Shown: piece by piece, positions 1 to 13,124 of the stretch
How the letters are laid out: each line of letters begins with the position of its first letter
Numbering within the stretch: the stretch's first letter is position 1
Source: Dictyostelium firmibasis
Lineage: Eukaryota > Evosea > Eumycetozoa > Dictyosteliales > Dictyosteliaceae
Reading direction: 5' to 3'
NCBI GenBank assembly: GCA_036169595.1
Contig: CM069765.1
Location: 1 to 30,000 of the forward strand
DNA: 30,000 nt
Notes under the pieces: model-generated
What the model was told of the DNA's origin: nothing
What the model saw: the letters and a program-made list of their open reading frames with translations, nothing else
The model's database searches: none
Program-made: the position numbers and the translations under genes

Positions 1-110
1 GTCTCTCCCCTGTCTCTCCCCTGTCTCTCCCCTGTCTCTCCCCTGTCTCTCCCCTGTCTCTCTCCCCTGTCCCCCTGTCTCTCCCCTGTCTCCCCTGTCT
101 CTCTGCCAGA
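1..110. repeat. 11-bp minisatellite (gtctctcccct)n
   Basis: About nine head-to-tail copies of an 11-bp C/T-rich unit (gtctctcccct), the last ones slightly degenerate. It starts at the window edge, so its full length is unknown. The strand asymmetry (all C/T on the + strand) is unusual for this A/T-rich DNA. No coding potential or other function is seen. Confidence 0.9.
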
Positions 111-117
111 ACATCGA

Positions 118-505
118 GTCACCCCTTCAAAAAAAGGGACTCTCTCCTCAAAAAATAGGGACTCTCTCCTCAAAAAATAGGGACTCTCCTCAAAAAAAGG
201 ACACTCTCTCCTCAAAAAAAGGACACTCTCTCCTCAAAAAAAAGAGACTCTCTCCTCAAAAAATAGGGGTTCTCTCCTCAAAAAAAAGAGACTCTCTCCT
301 CAAAAAAATGGACTCTCTCCTCAAAAAAAAATGACTCTCTCCTAAAAAAAAAATGACTCTCTCCTCAAAAAAAAATGACTCTCTCCTCAAAAAATGAGAC
401 TCTCTCCTCTAAAAAAGGAACTCTCTCCTTAAAAAATAGAGACTCTCTCTTTAAAAAAAATGACTCTCCCCTTAAAATAAGAGACTCTCTCCTCAAAAAA
501 AAAAA
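118..505. repeat. 16-20 bp minisatellite (gactctctcctcaaaaaa)n
   Basis: Roughly twenty copies of a unit built from ctctctcct plus a variable run of A, with period drifting between about 16 and 20 bp mainly through A-run length. It follows directly on the 11-bp array and shares its ctctcc core, so one array may have grown from the other. A short open frame through it (375-566) only reflects the repeat and is not called as a gene. Confidence 0.9.
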
Positions 506-2065
506 TTTTAAATACTTTCAATACCTCATTTTTAAGAAATATAATATAAATATATATTTACTATAATAATTTCAATTTTACACATTTAAACTTATTATAT
601 TGAAAATGTGGCCCGATTTACATAATTTTTATTAACAAAATCATTTTTCAATATAGAGTAAATAAAAAAATAATCTTTTACCAACTTAATTATGATTCAT
701 GAAATTAAAAATAATCCTCCAATTCATACCCCCGCTAATTTCAAAAATTTTTGATATCTGACCCCTACCTATTTATGACAACCATCTCATTCAGACAAAC
801 TTTTGTATATTTAACATCCAATTAGATATTTCTTAGAAATTTATTATATATACAAATAAATTATATAACTTGATTTATTATAATAAAAAAAATTATAAAT
901 TTATCAGATTTTCCCAAAAATTAAATACACAAACAAGTTTTTTTAATTAATTTATCTCCATTTCTTGATGCAGACAATTTCACTGAACCTGACAACTTTT
1001 TTTGAATATCACAACTCTTAATACAAGTGAGCTACACATATAATTAATTTATATGAATTGAATTTATAAAAAAATGTCCCTTATTTGATTTTTTTTTTTT
1101 TTTTGTGATTATTAAAAAAAATTTGTGAATAAAAAGTAATAAGAATATAAACTTCAAAAAAATTAATTATTTTTAAATGAACAAGAAAAAAAAACAAATA
1201 AATTATTAAAATAAATAATCTAATAAAATCAAATACAATAAATTATTAATAACTCAATAATTTCCTTTTCAAAATTCATTTTCCCAGCCCTTGGGTTTTT
1301 TTTTTTTCAAAAACAAACTGTATTAAATTTTATTTAAATAGTAATTGAATTTTTATTTTTTGAATTTAAATTTTATTTTATTTAAATTTTTTTTTAAAAA
1401 TTTTCTTTTTTATTTTACTTATTTTTTTTTTTTTTCAAAAAAAACTCAATACAAAAAAAATGAGATATTCAAATTTTTTAATGCAATTCAACCAATAGTA
1501 ACAATGTATGTGGTGATAGTGGCGGTGTTAGTATTGATAGCCATTGTAATTTTAATGTGTTCAACTATGGTTCAACAAGTTTAATCATAATTTATTTTAT
1601 TACCATCAAAATATGTTATTGAGAGTAAACAGATAAATTCAATCCAATATATGTTTTTACTTATAGAAAACCATATTCAAGAGTTGTACCAAAATTGATC
1701 AAATAAATTACACTTTTTTTTCCCAATCATTATATTAGAGATGATATATTATTATCGAGTAGCTATTCAATAATGATACCAGCGCTTCAACAATGTTTAA
1801 TAGAGTTATCATTGTAAATACCTGTTCAAATCACTACATTGCTATCATCGTTACATATATTGCCAAACCTATAATGTTATAATTAGATTATAGCCATCGA
1901 AATTACTCTCCACTACATTTAGAAAAGCGAATTAATTACTGATAATCCAACTGACGATTGTTCACTTTTCGTGATAATAAAAATGAATTCTTATAAACTC
2001 CAAATAAACATTTACGTCCAACTTGATATTTATATGGTACACCCACAATTATAATTGCAAGTAAA
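506..2065. other. A/T-rich stretch without a supported gene
   Basis: Oligo-A/T tracts, scattered stops in all frames and no convincing exon. A slightly richer patch at about 1490-1590 reads in one frame as a short Asn/Ser/Gly-rich peptide (NSTNSNNVCGDSGGV), which could be an eroded exon of the pseudogene downstream, but nothing links the two. Otherwise I see nothing here. Confidence 0.6.
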
Positions 2066-3203
<1,138 letters not shown>

Positions 3204-3773
3204 TGCCCTTGGTTATTAATAATATATAAATAAAAAATTAAATGAACAAAATGATTTTATTTAGATTTTATGAATATGTAATGCTTTATTTGGTTATAAA
3301 AAACTGTTTATTGAAAAAAAACAAAAAAAATTTGTGCAGGATACTACCCCGCATTGGGTGAGAAATTATTTTGATTTATAAAAAGTTTGAACACTTTGTA
3401 ATATAATAACATCACCAATTTTTATTTATTTTTTCTAACTAATATTTATTTTAATGTCTATGAAATTTAATTACATAAGCGGACACACCCTATTGAATTT
3501 TTTTGCACCCAGGTTTTAGTTTGAAAATATGAAAAAAAAAATGAAATTCTTGGTTAAAACCGAACATTAGAGTTTTTTCTGAAAAATGATGAGTATATTG
3601 CAATGATGATTTTTTTATTTATTTTAAAAAATTGGGAATAATACATATATATTTTTTAAAATGAATATTACAGTCTAGCTTTTTCCCTCGCTAATCAACA
3701 TTTGTAAGTGTCACGTTTGAGAATTTTTTTAGGATCATATATTGGTTATTAACTTTGTTTTGATGTTGATGAG
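3204..3773. other. Intergenic, upstream of tRNA-Arg
   Basis: A/T-rich sequence with no open frame of note. A few less A/T-rich words (for example actaccccgcattgggtgag, 3343-3362) stand out but match nothing I recognise. It forms the 5' flank of the tRNA gene. Confidence 0.6.
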
Positions 3774-3847
3774 GTCATGGTGGCCTAATTGGATAAAGCG
3801 GTTCGGTCCTAACGAATAAGATGCAGGTTCGAGTCCTGCCCATGACA
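3774..3847 (+). tRNA. tRNA-Arg (anticodon CCU)
   Basis: A full cloverleaf can be drawn: acceptor GTCATGG (3774-3780) with CCATGAC (3840-3846), D arm GCCT...AAGC, a 5-bp anticodon stem GTTCG/CGAAT around loop GTCCTAA (anticodon CCU, reads AGG), T arm GCAGG-TTCGAGT-CCTGC, and discriminator A at 3847. There is no intron and no encoded CCA, as expected for a eukaryote. Position 32 is G, which is unusual, and one D-stem pair (C12-A23) is mismatched, but D and T loops are canonical. A T5 run at 3851-3855 is the likely pol III stop. Same-strand TRE3 pieces begin less than 100 bp downstream. Confidence 0.93.
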
Positions 3848-3876
3848 GAATTTTTGCTTTTCCGTTTTTAAGTCGT

Positions 3877-3887
3877 GAGTTCGATTC
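3877..3887 (+). promoter_or_regulatory. Extra B box downstream of tRNA-Arg
   Basis: GAGTTCGATTC matches the tRNA B-box consensus (GGTTCGANTCC) but lies about 30 bp beyond the tRNA 3' end with no cloverleaf around it. Extra downstream B boxes are known at many Dictyostelium tRNA genes and are thought to attract TFIIIC. That it guides the TRE3 insertions just downstream is inference. Confidence 0.6.
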
Positions 3888-3890
3888 TTT

Positions 3891-3937
3891 CTTCGGGGAT
3901 CCGGCCATAAGTAAAAAAAAAAACTTTGGGGATCCGG
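3891..3937 (+). mobile_element. Minimal TRE3 'solo tail' insertion with target duplication
   Basis: Two 14-bp direct repeats, CTTCGGGGATCCGG (3891-3904) and CTTTGGGGATCCGG (3924-3937), differ at one base. They enclose only CCATAAGT followed by eleven A. The full element's 3' end reads TCATAGGT followed by poly(A), so the insert looks like an extremely 5'-truncated TRE3 copy of about 8-9 bases plus tail, flanked by its target-site duplication. The next element (3936 onward) starts at the edge of the second repeat. Confidence 0.5.
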
Positions 3938-4254
3938 GGGGCTTAGCGTAGTGGTTCCACGCTGAATCACAAGCCTCCGTGGTCAAGACCTTGGGATCGA
4001 GTCTTGGTCATACCACGAAGTAACGTGGTCATAATTAAACCCCATAGTAGTGGTTTGCGCTGAATCACACAGTCTCCGTGGCCTTGGTTCGAGCCTTAGG
4101 TCATACCACGAAGTAACGTGGTCATAAATAACACACCTCATAATCAACCGGAAAAAAGCTCGACCTCCAAAAAACAACAACAAAAAAAAAAACATGGTGA
4201 TTAGAAATTTTAATCCCAATAATATTAAAAAACAAAAAAAAAAAAAAAAAAAAA
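3936..4254 (+). mobile_element. Short TRE3-like element, copy 1 (tRNA-like head plus leader)
   Basis: Starts GGGGGGCTTAGCGTAGTGG, the same 5' end as the full-length TRE3 on the minus strand (18478 downward), 89 bp beyond the tRNA. It has two A/B-box units: A box 3944-3954 with B box 3994-4003, and a second A-like box near 4045-4054 with B box GGTTCGAGCC at 4086-4095. A leader follows (aaaaaagctcgacctcc, then ATGGTGATTAGAAAT... from about 4194) and an A-rich tail of about 20 nt ending near 4254. No endonuclease or reverse-transcriptase sequence is present. It is therefore non-autonomous. Confidence 0.7.
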
Positions 4255-4671
4255 CAGAAGTAACGTGGTCATAATTAAACCCTCGTTATTGGAGGCTATA
4301 CGTAGTGACAGGCGAAAATCCTCACCACCAGACCAACAAGGAAAAAAAGCTCGACTTCCAAAAAACAACAACAAAAAAAAAAAAAAAAACATGGTGATTA
4401 GAAATTCTAATCCCAATAATATTAAAAAAAAAATGTTAAGCCATTCCATTCCTATATTCCTCGAAATCTTAAATTTAATTTTTTCATTAATCTGAATTTT
4501 TCAAATTAGAACAAAACATAAATTTTCCAAAACTCGAATTCAACAATACTTGGCAAACTCCAATGAATCCGATTTATAAAAATTTTAAAATTTTAAAAAG
4601 AAAACAATAAAGATAATTTATTTAATTAACACCGCCGAGACCTTGCGTCTAATCATAGGTATAAAAAAAAA
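4255..4671 (+). mobile_element. Short TRE3-like element, copy 2 (head, leader, LINE 3' end)
   Basis: Directly abuts copy 1. It begins inside the 5' module (gaagtaacgtggtcataattaaaccc), repeats the short leader and the MVIRNSNPNNIKK start codon region (about 4391 onward), then jumps to sequence matching the last codons of TRE3 ORF2 (FNNTWQTPMNP-like, about 4536-4575) and the conserved 3' end (ttaattaacaccgccgagac...ccttgcgtctaatcataggt, to about 4662), followed by an A-rich tail. Nearly all of ORF1 and ORF2 is absent. Together with copy 1 this is a tandem or nested insertion. Confidence 0.7.
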
Positions 4672-4675
4672 GAAA

Positions 4676-4745
4676 ACCAATGAATCCAATTCTATTTCCA
4701 ATATAGTAACAACATTGAAGCTTAAAAAAAAAAAAAAAAAAAAAC
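4676..4745 (+). mobile_element. 5'-truncated TRE3 fragment
   Basis: The words ccaatgaatccaattctatttccaatatag...caacattgaagctt match the end of ORF2 and the first 3'-UTR bases of the full-length element (13559-13600, reverse strand). A poly(A) run follows. It is a third short insertion in the stack behind tRNA-Arg, or a piece displaced from copy 2. Confidence 0.6.
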
Positions 4746-5021
4746 AAAAATAAAATAAAAAAAAATAAAAATAATATTGATTATAGTTTACAAATAGCTA
4801 ATTGCACCACAATAAAAAAAATAAAATAAAAAGTAAAAACTATAAAAACCAATCTAAATCGTAAAACAGTGAGTTATATGTAAAAAAAAAAAAAATATTA
4901 TGAAATAAAAAAAATGTTGAATAAATGTGAAATAAAAAAAATAAAAAAAAAATCTTGAAAAAAAAAAAAAATTTTTGAAGCATTTTTTTTTTTTTTTTTC
5001 ACACAAAGAATAAAACTAAAT

Positions 5022-5808
5022 ATGCAAACAAATACATTTAGCAATGTACCTGGCTCACTTAATATTGAAGACCTATTAAATAAAATAGAAACTGTATTGT
5101 ATGAAATATTGATGAAAAAAATAAAAAATATAAAACAAACTATTATTAACCTAATATTTACATTCGTTTATCGATACCGCCGTATTATTAGGTAGTATTA
5201 AAAAATCCAAAGAATAAAGATAGTATAGATATTTTAAAATTATTTTATAAAATATGTTTAAATTATAGGGGCAAAAATCAGAGATCCCTTTCAATAAACT
5301 CTATATTTATTGAGAAAATTACAACCCTACTATTAGATCCAAATACTCCTTACAAAATTAAATTATTAATTCTATCAATAATTTCAAAAATATCAAAAAC
5401 TGAACCACAAATTTTATATAAAAGGTAGTAAAAAAAAAAAAAAACCACACATCAAATTGATACAACACATATTAAAAACCTTATTTTTTTTCATTTTTTT
5501 TATTAATGTTAGTTTAAAAACTTTTGATCAAAGGGCATTACCATTAATATTATCATTATTGTTATCAACTGCTACAGATTCACAAGTTTACATATCAACC
5601 ATACCATTTTTAGTTCAATCAATCTCTTCACAAGATCCTTTAACAAGATCGGCATCAATACCATCATTGGCAATCTCTGCCAGGTATCATTCAAATTCTT
5701 TAACAAATTTACACATAAAACCAATTGAAACTCAATTAATTCAGTTTTTAAGTCATGCAAGTTTAATTTCTGATCAAAAACAATCAATTGGTGGTTGTAT
5801 GTATTTAA

Positions 5809-5843
<35 letters not shown>

Positions 5844-7841
5844 TAAAAATATAAAATAAAAATATCTTTAGTTTTTAGTAAAATTAGTAATACAAGCGCT
5901 ACACCAGTAACAGAATTAGATGGATCAGTTTCGATTGAATTTTTTACAGTATTAAACAATTCTACAAATTATACAGAAGATCAAACTTTTAATATTTATT
6001 CATTTTCAATTTTATATACTTGGTTAACAAATTTATATAGAACTAATCAACCATCTACAGAACAAGATCAACAAATTGAAAAACAACAAATAGAACAACA
6101 TATTGAAAAACAAATAGAACAAAAAGATGAATTAACAGAAAAACTTGATCAACAACCAAGAATATTAAGTCAATCATTTCATAATACAATAGTATCATAT
6201 TGTTTAAGGTTAATTGACCAAAGTAAATTAAAACCAATTGATGGTAGTGGTAATTTAAACAGTGGTAATATTAATAGTAATATTAGTGGTGGTAGTATGA
6301 TTTATAATAAACCAATTCTGCAACAATCAGCAACAGCTATAGCATTAGGGATTGATGAAAGTGGTGGTGATGATCTTTCAGTTATTGCCTTACTTGAATC
6401 AATTAGAATATTAGACTACCTTTGTTTATTGGATTCAAATTTAATTGCAAAAATATTTCCAACAGTCCAAAAAGCATATCAACTTCATTTACCGTCATCA
6501 AAAAATACAAATGCGACCTCTGGTCATATCTTATTAGCATTATTACAATTCTTTGTAAATCATAGTCATACTTTAGTGTATGATCCTGAACCATTATTTA
6601 AAGTTTATTTTCAAACTTATTTACCAAGAACTTGTAAGTAAAAAAAAAAAAAAAATTCTTTTTAAAATCATATTAACTTTTTTTTTTTTTAAAGATATGA
6701 ATTCATTTGTTTCATTCGAAACTATTAATTTTTGTTTAAAAAATAAAAAAATATTATTAAAGAGTAGTAATGTATTTAATTTATATTTTCCACCAATTTT
6801 CAAATGCTTAGCGTGGTTCCCAAATAGTTTAAGTAGTGAATTTTCAGATTTATTACCATCATTTATATCACCAAACTCATTTATTGAAGTATTTCATTTA
6901 TTATTAGATTTACCATTGTTAACACTATCAATGGAAAGTGTACTAGTCGAACAAAGAAAATATGCGTCAATGGGTATTGAACATAATGATGTTGGTGTTG
7001 ATACTGCTTGGAGTGAATATCGTGTACTTTATAACTATCTACTACGTAATGAATCTGGTGTTAACATAAACTTTTGGTCAACTACAACCCTACCGTTACT
7101 TCAACAACTATGTAAAAAAAATCCAGTAACTCCAAGATCAATTGGTGCTTGTGATTTGGTTCCATCACTACTTGATATTTATTTCGATGTTTTATTGGAA
7201 TATGGTTCATTAAATACCTTTATCACATTACTTCCAGTTATTTTCGAACGTATGGAACAAATTTTTCCATATGAACCCTATCAAAAATGTATTAGAGAAA
7301 ATTTAATGTCTCATTTACTATCAATATTTAAAAAACATCCCTCTTTGATTTTATCAGAAAAACAATTAATTCTTTCAGTTATAAGTGAAGCTCGTATGAC
7401 CTATAAAGATATTATCACCCTATCATTATCTTTTATAATTGGTGAATATTGTTCACCCTATATTTGCCAAACAATAACATCTGAAGTTTATTCTGATTAT
7501 CATGAAGCTCTAGAATTAATTACCTATGAAAAAATTAATACAATTAAAATGGATTTTTTATCAAATTCTTCACAATCTTCATTACAACAATCAAATTTGA
7601 TTTTAAAACAACAACAACAACAATTAAAACAACAACAAGAAAAAGAAAAAGATAAAGAACAAAAATCAATTAATGAAAATGATTCTAATTTAGAAAAATT
7701 AAATAATAATAATGATAAAAAAAATATAAATGAAAATGAAAATGATCAAAATCAAAATTTTATAAATAATTATAATTTAAATTATAATTTAAATATTAAT
7801 ATTTTAAATAATATTAATAACTTTAATTTAAATATTATTGA

Positions 7842-7927
<86 letters not shown>

Positions 7928-8310
7928 GTGGCATTGAAAAATTACAAGAACAATATAATATTAATATAATGTTAAACTTGATTAGTTCTTTAACAAAGAT
8001 TGCATCACGTTGGCCAGATGCGACATCTCGTGTTGTTTTATGTCTAATGAAAATAATTGGTTTTCAACAATATTTTGACCCTCAAGTAATTCAACGTGCA
8101 AATGAATCAATATCTTTATTAAAATATCCAAGTTTTGCTGCTGCTCTGTATAGTTGTGAACAACCTCAAAATGATACCTTTCATTCAACAATTTCTTCAA
8201 CTACAATTGGTCAAACTATTCAAGATTGTAATTCTTCACTTTCATTTTTATTAAATGATACTTTAAATTATAAATCAAAAAATCCAATTCATCCTTTTAT
8301 TTTAAAATAA
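5022..8310 (+). CDS. ap5z1: AP-5 complex subunit zeta-1 (five exons)
   Basis: Large subunit-like partner of the AP-5 adaptor, which works on late endosomes with SPG11/SPG15. Proposed join: 5022-5191, 5269-5424, 5513-5796, 5872-6633, 6695-8310 (2988 nt, 995 aa); all introns are GT-AG and in phase. Family matches read along the chain: GGFFS...TPVTELDGSVSIEFFTVLNN (across the exon 3/4 join), ILDYLCLLDSNLIAKIF, FNLYFPPIFKCLAWFPNS, EVFHLLLDLPLLTLSME, a long alpha-helical middle, LNLISSLTKIASRWPD and the final LLKYPSFAAAL. These parallel human AP5Z1 (807 aa). The extra length is mostly a Gln/Asn insert (about 7600-7930) with 20-odd pure Asn codons. The third intron carries a (TA)n run. The first two exons are the least certain part: they have weak similarity and rest on phase and splice sites. 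Confidence 0.85.
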
Positions 8311-8377
8311 TAAAAATAAATAATGAAAAAAAAAAAATTTCTAAATATAAATTTTTTGAAAATATCTTTTTTTTTTC

Positions 8378-8409
<32 letters not shown>

Positions 8410-8505
8410 ATTTTATTTTAATTTTTTTTTTAAATTTTATTTTATTTTAATAATTTTTTTTTTTTTTTTTTTTTTTTGATCACAAACCCCAAAGATTTTT
8501 TCGTC

Positions 8506-8536
<31 letters not shown>

Positions 8537-8574
8537 GAACGAACTAATTTTGTTGTGGCATTGCAAAAAATAAA

Positions 8575-10467
8575 ATGAAATCAACACTTTTAAAACCAAA
8601 AAATTTAGTATTATTAGGTGCTGGTGTAACAACAACTTATTATTTATATAAATTTTTTTCAGCACCATCAGTTTCAAAGGACGAAGGTGATAAATTTGGA
8701 TTTAATGCTCCAGATCCATCATCTTTGAATAGAGCAAAAAAAGAAAAAAAAGAAAGATTTGTCAAACCATCTGATGATGTATGTCCAATTTTAATTTTAT
8801 ATGGCACAGAGTATGGTTTATCAGCAGAGGTTGCCAAAAAGTTAGAAGAGTCAATCAATGGTAAATTACAAGGTTTTTGGGCACGTATTATCGATATGGA
8901 AGAGTACGAGATTATAGAGTTTGAAAAAGAACAAATAGTCCTCATTATTACATCGACCTATGGAGATGGTGTTCCACCAACAACCGCTCGTCCATTCTTT
9001 GATTATTTGGAAGCAAATCGTTTGAATCTTTCCCACATTCAATTCAGTGTATTAGCATTAGGTGATCGTTCTTATCCTCACTATTGTGCCGCTGGTAAAA
9101 CATTGGATAGACAATTCGAAGAAATGGGTGCTAAAAGATTTAGAGATCGTATTGAGGTTGATCAAGAGGATTGGACTTGTTTCGATCGTTATATTGATAC
9201 CATTTGTGGTTTAGTTCCAACTTTGAATGGTTTAGAAAAACGTGAAGGTCAAGATTACCTCTATGAAAAAGCAAAACTTTTTGCACTTTCTCAAGGTAAA
9301 CATAATAAAAAGAAACCATACTCAAGTAAACTTTTGGTTAAACGTATTCTTACCAAAGGTGATAAGGTTGGTATTCATTTAGAGTTTGAATTGGGTGATA
9401 GTGAACTCAAGTACGTGCCAGGTGATGCTTTGGCTATCCTCCCAGATAACCCAACATCCGAGGTTTCTGCTATTATCTCGCTATTAAAATTATCACCATC
9501 TCTCAAAGTTTCAACACCAGGTTGGCATTATCAAGAGGGTGAGCAACCAAATCCATCTCAAATCACCTTAACTCATATCTTAAGCAAATGCTTCGATATC
9601 CATAATTGTAAACCAGAGTTATTACAACTCTTAAAGGATCACGTTAAAAATCAACAAGAAAAAGAAAAGCTAACTTCTCTTTTAGCTCAAGGTACCGGTA
9701 AATCAAATACCATTTTAGTTGAATACTTAGAGAATCATCATTTATTAGATATCTTAAAAATGTTCTCATCAGCTCGTCCTCCAATCGATGATTTATTGGC
9801 CCAATTAGCAAAATTATTACCACGTTATTATAGTATTGCATCATCAATGAGTGAAAATAAGTTAAGCGTCTCATTGTGTGTTGCTGTTGTCAAATATGAT
9901 CTTCATGGTAGTGAGCGTGTTGGTATCGCCTCAACTCAAATGGCCGACCGTATGAATGTAGGTGATCGTGTTTCAATCTTTATTAACAATAATCCAGATT
10001 TCCGTTTACCAGAGGATCCAACAACTCCTATCCTTATGGTTGGTCCAGGTACTGGTATTGCTCCCTTCATTAGTTTCATTCAAGAAAGAAAAGCATTGGG
10101 TCACACTGGTGAAAATCATCTCTATTTCGGTTGTCGTCGTTCCGATGAAGATTTCCTTTACTCTAAAGAGTTAGAACAATATCATAATGATGGCTTCATT
10201 AAACTTTACACTGCCTTCTCTCGTGAAACCTCTCAAAAAGTTTACGTTCAAAATCGTATCCTCGAAAATAGTCAACAAATTTGTGACCTCATTAATGCTG
10301 GTGGTCATATTTATATTTGTGGTGATGCCAAATCAATGGCTCCTCAAGTTCATGAAACACTTTCTCTAATCATCACAAAACATATGTCAATCGACGAAGC
10401 TGATGCTCAAGCCTTACTTCATAAATTAGAAAAAGAAAAACGTTATCAAAAAGATGTTTGGTTTTAA
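8575..10467 (+). CDS. NADPH-cytochrome P450 reductase-like diflavin oxidoreductase
   Basis: Single exon, 630 aa. It moves electrons from NADPH through FAD and FMN to P450s or similar acceptors. Domains in order: a hydrophobic N-terminus (about 10-30, LVLLGAGVTTTYYLYKFF) that could anchor it in the ER membrane; flavodoxin/FMN domain (about 70-215) with YGTEYG at 76-81, STYGDG at 127-132 and LGDRSYPHYC; FAD domain with VPGDALAILP and RYYSIAS (417-423); NADPH domain with GPGTGIAPF (490-498), FGCRR and YICGDAKSMA; and a C-terminal aromatic pair WF. Length and motif order fit the CPR family (about 600-680 aa). D. discoideum has several such genes (redA, redB and a further one); the length and the divergent GDRSYPHY motif make me think of redA, but I cannot settle it. 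A-rich context precedes the ATG. Confidence 0.93.
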   Translation: MKSTLLKPKNLVLLGAGVTTTYYLYKFFSAPSVSKDEGDKFGFNAPDPSSLNRAKKEKKERFVKPSDDVCPILILYGTEYGLSAEVAKKLEESINGKLQGFWARIIDMEEYEIIEFEKEQIVLIITSTYGDGVPPTTARPFFDYLEANRLNLSHIQFSVLALGDRSYPHYCAAGKTLDRQFEEMGAKRFRDRIEVDQEDWTCFDRYIDTICGLVPTLNGLEKREGQDYLYEKAKLFALSQGKHNKKKPYSSKLLVKRILTKGDKVGIHLEFELGDSELKYVPGDALAILPDNPTSEVSAIISLLKLSPSLKVSTPGWHYQEGEQPNPSQITLTHILSKCFDIHNCKPELLQLLKDHVKNQQEKEKLTSLLAQGTGKSNTILVEYLENHHLLDILKMFSSARPPIDDLLAQLAKLLPRYYSIASSMSENKLSVSLCVAVVKYDLHGSERVGIASTQMADRMNVGDRVSIFINNNPDFRLPEDPTTPILMVGPGTGIAPFISFIQERKALGHTGENHLYFGCRRSDEDFLYSKELEQYHNDGFIKLYTAFSRETSQKVYVQNRILENSQQICDLINAGGHIYICGDAKSMAPQVHETLSLIITKHMSIDEADAQALLHKLEKEKRYQKDVWF

Positions 10468-10788
10468 AATTAATTATCATTTTTTTTTTTTCACCAGTAA
10501 TCACCTCCTTCACTAAAAAAAAATAATAATAAAAATTTTTTTGAAAAAAAGATTAAACTTTAATATATTTAAAAAGAAATAAAAAAAAAAAGAAAAATCC
10601 AATTTTAATATATTAAAAAAAAAAAAATCTTTTTTTTTACATATTTTTTTGTGAATTTTTTTTTTTTTATTTTTTATTTTTTTATTTTTTTTTTTTTTTA
10701 TTGATATCATTTTTTTTAACTTTTTATTTTTTCATTGATATTTTTTTTTTTAAAATTACACCCATTGTAAAAATTTATTTATTTAAAA
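10468..10788. other. Intergenic A/T tracts
   Basis: Almost pure oligo-A and oligo-T runs between the reductase stop and the dysbindin start. These are the typical Dictyostelium promoter and 3'-flank texture. No other feature is seen. Confidence 0.7.
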
Positions 10789-12401
<1,613 letters not shown>

Positions 12402-12632
12402 TCACCAATAAAGTTAAATATTTTGTAGTATATAAATATTCATTATTTATTTTTTTGTTCAATTTTTTAGTTTTTTGATTTTATCAATCGACCCCAAAAC
12501 AAATGAAATAAAAGATTTCTAAACTTTTGTTAATATTGGATATAAAAAAATAAATGCCTAATATGATATTTATAGATATCAATACACTAGTCTTTTTATT
12601 GCAAAATTATATGTTTTGTTTTTTGGTTTGGA

Positions 12633-13021
12633 TTTTTTTTTTTATGTATGAATAAACGCAAGGTCTATCGGCGGTGTTAATTAAATAAATTATCTTTATT
12701 GTTTACTTTTTAAAATTTTAAAATTTTTGCCAAGAATTGTTGAATTTGATTTTTAAGAGATTAATGTTGTTGTTTAGGTTTTGTTCGATTTTTTTCATTA
12801 CCTTGAATTTTTCTAATTTGAGTAAGTTTGATGTTTCCTTTTCAATTATTAATGGATCGAAGAGGGGAATTGGTTTCGTTACATCTTGGTTGAATAGTTT
12901 ATAAAAGATGATTATCCATATTTAATGGGTTATAAAGAAAAAATATTTTTTCTTTTTTGCTTGCATTGCTTTCGTCATTGCATCTAGATTCCAATGTCTA
13001 ATTTTAAAGAATGATAGTTTG

Positions 13022-13053
<32 letters not shown>

Positions 13054-13085
13054 TAATAAAGAATGATAGTTTGATTGTTTCGACT

Positions 13086-13124
<39 letters not shown>

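Noticed and set aside
1-505. Tandem repeats as a CRISPR array
   Set aside because: Units are contiguous with no unique spacers, and the DNA is eukaryotic.
375-566. 63-aa frame of repeated TLSSKN-like units
   Set aside because: Translation of the minisatellite; it ends in A/T-rich sequence with no gene context.
1345-1584. 79-aa frame with a hydrophobic end (VVIVAVLVLIAIVILM)
   Set aside because: The hydrophobic run is an off-frame reading; another frame gives Asn/Ser-rich sequence. The first half is poly-T translation.
3936-4110. TRE3 heads as additional tRNA genes
   Set aside because: A and B boxes are present but acceptor, D and anticodon stems cannot be drawn into a cloverleaf.
4265-4495. 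76-aa plus-strand frame and overlapping minus-strand frames in the tRNA-Arg flank
   Set aside because: They cross promoter-like head, leader and poly(A) of short TRE3 copies; no protein family signal.
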